Shown here: piece by piece, positions 32,823 to 32,848 of the stretch | How positions within the stretch are numbered: position 1 is the first letter of the stretch | Layout of the letters: every line of letters begins with the position of its first letter | Assembly: GCA_024682035.1 (NCBI GenBank) | Contig: JAIKZS010000146.1 | Location: 1 to 32,848 of the forward strand | Reading direction: 5' to 3' | Origin: Bacteroidaceae bacterium | GTDB lineage: Bacteria; Bacteroidota; Bacteroidia; Bacteroidales; Bacteroidaceae | Length of the DNA: 32,848 bases | The notes under the pieces: model-generated | What the model was told of the DNA's origin: nothing | Databases searched by the model: none | The model's input: only the letters and a program-made list of their open reading frames with translations | Position numbers and translations under genes: made by a program

Positions 32823-32848
32823 TAAGTCTGACATGATGAGTTCGTGAC

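Overview
The window looks like a chromosomal segment of a Bacteroidales bacterium, most likely from the Prevotella/Bacteroides group. The evidence is a SusC/SusD pair at the left edge, lipoproteins with Bacteroidetes-type signal peptides, start sites without Shine-Dalgarno sequences, and many promoters matching the Bacteroidetes -7 box TAnnTTTG. Almost all genes are housekeeping. I see no phage, insertion sequence or CRISPR array.

Layout. At 1-2217 is the end of a SusC-like receptor and a complete SusD-like lipoprotein, closed by a terminator. At 2253-8378 a type I asparaginase is divergent from a threonine operon: fused aspartokinase/homoserine dehydrogenase, an ApgM-type phosphomutase homologue that probably supplies the homoserine kinase step, and threonine synthase. 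At 8379-8565, between convergent genes, four AT-rich palindromes are spaced exactly 23 bp apart. At 8566-13400 a minus-strand aromatic amino acid operon reads pheA, aminotransferase, DAHP synthase/chorismate mutase, tyrA, then a LolA-like gene. At 13418-17911 come a TPR protein, a RecQ-family helicase and RecJ. At 18070-25436 come a hotdog thioesterase, a Sua5/TsaC-type enzyme, a ClC transporter, fmt, rpe, a short ComEC and an NrnA-type DHH phosphoesterase. At 25528-27535 come a small lipoprotein and glmM. At 27613-32564 a minus-strand operon reads DUF177, rpmF, fabH, era, der and an Mla-type ABC ATPase. The right edge holds the minus-strand 5S rRNA that ends an rRNA operon.

The main discovery is upstream of pheA. 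The ORF track misses a 28-codon minus-strand ORF at 13254-13340 in which 9 of 12 consecutive residues (codons 5-16) are Phe or Tyr. It starts about 20 nt after a TAnnTTTG promoter. It is followed by a strong intrinsic terminator just before pheA. Codons 21-26 can instead pair with the 5' arm of that terminator (15 of 16 positions, counting one G-U). This is the full layout of a ribosome-mediated Phe/Tyr attenuator, and it would control the whole Phe/Tyr operon including its DAHP synthase. The PheA ACT domain has lost the usual ESRP motif, which fits control acting at the transcript level.

Other points of note are two pairs of overlapping divergent promoters, a 17-bp perfect hairpin just before era, a RecQ whose zinc motif sits at the extreme C-terminus, and an Mla-type ATPase without an adjacent permease.
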